A stretch of 64,000 nucleotides of DNA from contig CALLPC010000005.1 of NCBI GenBank assembly GCA_938015525.1, forward strand, positions 1 through 64,000, read 5' to 3'. The DNA comes from an uncultured Dehalococcoidia bacterium (GTDB lineage Bacteria > Chloroflexota > Dehalococcoidia > Tepidiformales > Tepidiformaceae). The notes beneath the pieces were generated by a model. That model was not told the DNA's origin and made no database searches. It saw nothing but the letters and a program-made list of their open reading frames with translations. The stretch's first letter is position 1, and each line of letters begins with the position of its first letter. Below are positions 61,190 to 64,000 of this stretch, one piece after another. The translations under genes and the position numbers were made by a program.

Positions 61190-61662
61190 TCCACGCCCAG
61201 CGGAACCACCGGGTCGCCCACCCGCACCACCCCCTCCCGCAGCACCCGCGCATACACCCGGCTCTCGCCCGGGTGGAGCGCGTGGTGGATGCGGTTGAAG
61301 TCCCCATCCCGGAACGACCCGCGAATCGTCTTGCACGGCGTCGTCGGCCGCGTCACCTCGATCTCCACCTCCCCGCCGAGGCGCCAGCGCGTGCCGGGCG
61401 CCATCTGCCCCCAGTCGAGCCCCGCCACCGTCACGTTCTCGCCGGTCGTCCCCGGCCCGACCGGGTGCCCCTCCCCCGCCAGCGCCGCGATGACCTCCGC
61501 CGAGAACAGGCAGAGCGCCCGCTCCGGGCCCCCGTGCACCCCCGGGTGGGCCTGGCGGTCCCCCTCCATCCCCAGCACCGTCACCCGCGCCGCCGCCACC
61601 GGGAGCTTCGGCACGCCGCCCGGCGAGACGTTCAGCGAAACGACCCGCCCCTCAGCCCCCAT
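61186..61662 (-). CDS. MOSC-domain protein
   Basis: A 158-residue stand-alone MOSC protein, a domain that binds the molybdenum cofactor's sulfur or acts as an amidoxime-reducing-component-like module. The conserved Cys is in TTPCKTI (about 113-119); other marks are GDRQAHPGVHGGPERALCL and GENVTVAGLDWGQ. The start overlaps the upstream thioesterase end by 11 bases. Similar proteins (YiiM) detoxify N-hydroxylated compounds. Confidence 0.88.
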   Translation of the reverse strand: MGAEGRVVSLNVSPGGVPKLPVAAARVTVLGMEGDRQAHPGVHGGPERALCLFSAEVIAALAGEGHPVGPGTTGENVTVAGLDWGQMAPGTRWRLGGEVEIEVTRPTTPCKTIRGSFRDGDFNRIHHALHPGESRVYARVLREGVVRVGDPVVPLGVD

Positions 61663-62065
61663 CGCCGCGCTCCGCCGCCCGGTCCTCGAAGATGGCAAAC
61701 GTCCCGAGCGCCTTCGCCACGAGCCGCTCCCCGTTCCGCACCTCCGATTCGAGCACCGCGACCCGCCGACCGCGCTGCACGAGGCGCGTCTCACACTCCA
61801 GCACCCCCGAGCGGACCGCTCCGAGGTACACCATCTTCACCTCGATCGTCGCACACGACTCGTCGGGCTCCAGCCGGCTGTAGACGGCGGCCCCCATGCC
61901 CGTGTCGGCCATCGCGTACAGCACCCCGCCATGCACCACCCCGTGCGGGTTCAGGTGGCGCTCGTCCACCACCAGCCGGCAGCGGCTCACGCCGTCCCCC
62001 CGCTCCGTGATGTCGAAGCCAACCAGGAGCTGAAACCCCATCGGCGGGAGCGATTCTTTCACCAT
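61652..62065 (-). CDS. Hotdog-fold thioesterase (PaaI-like)
   Basis: A 137-residue protein with the family marker NPHGVVHGGVLYAMADTGMG, where Asn/His and Asp are catalytic or substrate-binding, and the later EVKMVYLGAVRSG strand. It hydrolyses acyl-CoA, possibly aromatic or hydroxylated acyl-CoA. The ATG at 62065 follows TAGGAT by 7 bases; the ATG at 62074 would lie inside that box. The end overlaps the MOSC gene by 11 bases. Confidence 0.9.
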   Translation of the reverse strand: MVKESLPPMGFQLLVGFDITERGDGVSRCRLVVDERHLNPHGVVHGGVLYAMADTGMGAAVYSRLEPDESCATIEVKMVYLGAVRSGVLECETRLVQRGRRVAVLESEVRNGERLVAKALGTFAIFEDRAAERGDGG

Positions 62066-62072
62066 CGCGCGC

Positions 62073-62078
62073 ATCCTA
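62073..62078 (-). promoter_or_regulatory. -10 box of the thioesterase gene, leaderless spacing
   Basis: TAGGAT on the minus strand ends 7 bases before the ATG at 62065 and decides the start codon. Confidence 0.5.
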
Positions 62079-62102
62079 CCCCCTGCCGCGCGCCCTGTCC
62101 CG

Positions 62103-62108
62103 TACACT
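62103..62108 (+). promoter_or_regulatory. -10 box of the 110-residue gene, leaderless spacing
   Basis: TACACT ends 6 bases before the ATG at 62115; with the box at 62073 it forms a very compact divergent promoter. Confidence 0.55.
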
Positions 62109-62114
62109 CGCAGC

Positions 62115-62447
62115 ATGGAGCCCGTCCTCGTCCTCATCCCGCACCACGCGCCCGCCGACCTCGACTGGCCCGGCGTCGAGCTCCACCGGTACACCTCGCC
62201 CCTCGATATCCCCGGTATCCTCGCCAACTGCCCCCTGCCCGCCCTCCTCTTCCGCGACGACCTCGAGGCGGCGCACGCCGGCCGCGTCGCCGACGCCATC
62301 CGCGCCCACCCTGCCCCCGTCATCATCGTCAGCGCCCGGCCGTGGGACGGCGAAACCCCGGACCCGGTCGCGGCCGTCTGCCGGGGGGTCGTCGCGGGGT
62401 TCGGCTACCGGGCAATCGACCGCGTCCTCGAAATCCTTCGCGGTTAG
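62115..62447 (+). CDS. Small Rossmann-like protein of unknown function
   Basis: The 110-residue protein alternates strands and helices like a small flavodoxin/receiver-type fold: VLVLIPHHAPADLDW, LPALLFRDDLEAAHAGRVADAI, HPAPVIIVSARPW. No catalytic motif is recognised. It is convergent with the DinB-like gene, overlapping its stop by 4 bases. Confidence 0.65.
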   Translation: MEPVLVLIPHHAPADLDWPGVELHRYTSPLDIPGILANCPLPALLFRDDLEAAHAGRVADAIRAHPAPVIIVSARPWDGETPDPVAAVCRGVVAGFGYRAIDRVLEILRG

Positions 62448-62932
62448 CTGTCGCGCCCGGCCTGTCCTGCCCGCAGCGTCTGCAGCTGCGCTGCGTGCTC
62501 CTCACCGTGCTCCGCACCCCGTCGGAGCAGCTCCTCCACGGTCAGCTCCGCGCCCTCGACGATGCCCCGGCGCGCGAAGGCCGCGGCATCGCACGCCCGC
62601 AGCAGCTCCGCGTTCGAAAACACCAGCGCATCGTAGAGCGCCAGGGCAGCCTCCGGGCTGCGCCACAGGTAGTGCAGCCGCCGCTTCCACCGCTCTTCCT
62701 CGAAGGACGGCAGCACCGGTGCCGCCTCGTCGGCCAGCATGAACCGCAGCCGCGCCGCCCGCACGAGCTCGGCGTCCGCCAGGTGCACCAGCACGTCCCG
62801 CACCGACCAGCCGCCGACCCCCGGCCGCGACAGCTCCGCCGGCCCGGCGCCGCGCACCGCCTCGCGGACGAGCGAGGGCCCCCGCGCATATCGCACGAGG
62901 GCCGTCTCGAGATGGTCGGGCAGCCGCGGCAC
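62444..62932 (-). CDS. DinB-superfamily protein
   Basis: A 162-residue four-helix protein of the DinB/YfiT metal-dependent type. The metal histidines are seen in VLVHLADAE (about 50) and in HGEEHAAQL (about 142-150). Family members act as thiol-dependent S-transferases or have unknown roles. The start is GTG at 62932, 6 bases after TAGAAT, so it is predicted leaderless. Confidence 0.8.
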   Translation of the reverse strand: MPRLPDHLETALVRYARGPSLVREAVRGAGPAELSRPGVGGWSVRDVLVHLADAELVRAARLRFMLADEAAPVLPSFEEERWKRRLHYLWRSPEAALALYDALVFSNAELLRACDAAAFARRGIVEGAELTVEELLRRGAEHGEEHAAQLQTLRAGQAGRDS

Positions 62933-62938
62933 CGCGCC

Positions 62939-62944
62939 ATTCTA
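62939..62944 (-). promoter_or_regulatory. -10 box of the DinB-like gene, leaderless spacing
   Basis: TAGAAT on the minus strand ends 6 bases before the GTG at 62932. Confidence 0.55.
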
Positions 62945-62968
62945 CGCCCGGTGCCGCCGGCTCGCGCC

Positions 62969-63157
62969 TCAATCGAACAGCTCGGCGGACACCACCCGAT
63001 AGATCAACCCCGAACCGAAGAGCCGGCAGCCGCGCCGGTGCGCCTCCGCTGCCCGGGCCGCTTCGCCCGGGTCAGCGAAGCATGCCCGCCCGGCTGCACA
63101 GCGGCACCACACCTCCTGCCAGCCACGCCGCGTCGCGACCAGCACCCGGTAGACCAT
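62969..63157 (-). CDS. Small Cys-containing protein of unknown function
   Basis: A 62-residue protein starting 7 bases after the isocitrate dehydrogenase stop, with GGGGGAG as ribosome binding site, so it is in the same transcript. It has four cysteines (VWCRCAAGRACF and RRGCRLFG), which could bind a metal. No family recognised. Confidence 0.6.
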   Translation of the reverse strand: MVYRVLVATRRGWQEVWCRCAAGRACFADPGEAARAAEAHRRGCRLFGSGLIYRVVSAELFD

Positions 63158-63163
63158 CGCCGC

Positions 63164-64000
63164 TCACTCCCCCTGCCCCTTCGAGAACGCCGCCTCCCCG
63201 TCGAAGGTGCACAGGTGCTCGGTCTTGATGAAATCGACGCCCGCGCCGGCCAGCCGGCCCAGCAGGCCCACGACCGCCGCGTGAGTCGTCGCCCCCTCGG
63301 CCATGAAACGGCAGCGCCAGTGGTCCGTGCAGAACGTCTCCGGCAGGCCCTCCGGCCACACCTTCACGCCCCGGTTCGTGATCATCGTCAGGCGCAGGCC
63401 GTCCCCCTCGTACTGCTGCAGCCGCGCCGCCAGCGCCTCCGGCGTCGTCGCCGGGTCGTGCACGAACACATCCACCCCGACCGTCTCCTTCTTCGCCGGG
63501 GCCTGGGGCTTCAGCGCCGGCGGGGTAAACGCATCCCCTGCCGCGTAGCGCACCGGCCGCAGGTGCACCGGCTCCTGGCCCAGCCGAGCGATCACGGCGT
63601 CCGCAAACGCCCGCGTGCCCACCTTCTCTCGGCTCACCCCCGGGTCGTAGATGTCATACGTGTGGATGCCGTCTTCGATGGTCCGCAGCCACGCGTTGTG
63701 AACTCGCGTCGCCACGTCCGCCTGCCCGATGTGCACCAGCATCATCACCGCCCCGAGGAGCAGCCCCGAGGGGTTGGCGAGGTCCTGCCCCGCGCGCCGC
63801 GGCGCCGACCCGTGGATCGCCTCGAACATCGCCCCGTGCTCGCCGATGTTCGCCGAACCCGCCAGCCCCACCGACCCGGCAATCTGCGCCGCAACGTCGC
63901 TCAGGATGTCGCCGTACAGGTTCGGCAGCACGACCACGTCGAACGCCTCCGGCGTGTCCGCCAGCTTCGCCGCCCCGATGTCGACGATCCAGTGCTCCGC
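63164..64000 (-). CDS. icd: Isocitrate dehydrogenase (NADP), 5' part outside window
   Basis: The visible 278 C-terminal residues contain the family blocks DVVVLPNLYGDILSDVAAQIAGSVGLAGSANIG, HGSAPRRAGQDLANPSGLLLGA and EDGIHTYDIYD, followed by an extra domain of about 140 residues (VGVDVFVHDPATTPEALAARLQQYEG and later HWRCRF) as in the Thermus-type enzyme. The reading frame is open to the window edge, so the N-terminus is missing. It makes 2-oxoglutarate in the TCA cycle. A 62-residue gene follows it closely. Confidence 0.92.
   Translation of the reverse strand, partial: AEHWIVDIGAAKLADTPEAFDVVVLPNLYGDILSDVAAQIAGSVGLAGSANIGEHGAMFEAIHGSAPRRAGQDLANPSGLLLGAVMMLVHIGQADVATRVHNAWLRTIEDGIHTYDIYDPGVSREKVGTRAFADAVIARLGQEPVHLRPVRYAAGDAFTPPALKPQAPAKKETVGVDVFVHDPATTPEALAARLQQYEGDGLRLTMITNRGVKVWPEGLPETFCTDHWRCRFMAEGATTHAAVVGLLGRLAGAGVDFIKTEHLCTFDGEAAFSKGQGE

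Overview
The window is GC-rich chromosomal DNA with densely packed genes, many ATGA/GTGA stop-start overlaps, frequent GTG starts and strongly G/C-ending codons. The gene content suggests an aerobic member of the Chloroflexota, with a Tepidiforma-like lineage as the best guess. Supporting signs are tandem cytochrome P450s with a small ferredoxin, several acyl-CoA enzymes, PhoX, a K+-type membrane pyrophosphatase, Thr-Pro-rich secreted proteins and a Thermus-like isocitrate dehydrogenase. The lineage is inferred; no 16S rRNA or database search is available. No insertion sequences, prophage or CRISPR arrays were seen.

Layout. 0-5 kb: a tRNA-Ser(CGA), proA with a small coupled gene, a bacterial eRF1-like protein, and an ArsR-type repressor coupled to a CstB-like persulfide dioxygenase/rhodanese with a likely operator. 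5-12 kb: an enoyl-CoA hydratase, an SDR, a secreted CAP protein, a rhomboid protease, a histidine phosphatase, a secreted M23 peptidase, rnhB and yraN. 12-19 kb: an AttH/CrtC-like unknown, an FmdB zinc ribbon, a translin-family protein, an odd isocitrate/isopropylmalate dehydrogenase homologue, hppA, and next to it an Ala-rich membrane protein that looks like a catalytically dead hppA paralogue. 19-21 kb: a c-di-AMP (ydaO-type) riboswitch in front of a single 72-residue zinc-ribbon gene, then a LuxR-type regulator. 21-29 kb: a VWA protein, a DsbA/FrnE oxidoreductase, a second enoyl-CoA hydratase, an acyl-CoA synthetase, purEK, a DUF2325-like protein and a lipoprotein.

29-40 kb: a 3Fe-4S ferredoxin and two P450s whose upstream regions carry TetR-type palindromes, SppA, a four-gene ABC exporter operon, and PhoX. 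40-50 kb: a DnaA-like protein, an ECF sigma/anti-sigma pair, a LmbE-type deacetylase, lexA with an SOS box, an orphan DppD-like ATPase, holA, cimA, and lipA coupled to a degenerate kinase and a stand-alone receiver. 50-64 kb: rdgB, a medium-chain dehydrogenase, a CPA2 antiporter, rplJL with an L10 leader and attenuator, moaC, nadD, CIRCE-controlled groEL without groES, an acylphosphatase-like protein lacking the catalytic Asn, a nitroreductase, an alpha/beta hydrolase, a MOSC protein, a hotdog thioesterase, a DinB-like protein, and the 3' end of isocitrate dehydrogenase.

Two features recur across the window. First, many genes have a TANNNT hexamer ending only 6-7 bases before the start codon, which predicts leaderless mRNAs. 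Second, intergenic tracts of a CT-rich heptad (TCCAACC-like) occur at four places. The P450/ferredoxin/PhoX block shares ACCGNNCGGT and AACGNNCGTT palindromes and is probably controlled by acyl-CoA-responsive TetR repressors encoded elsewhere.
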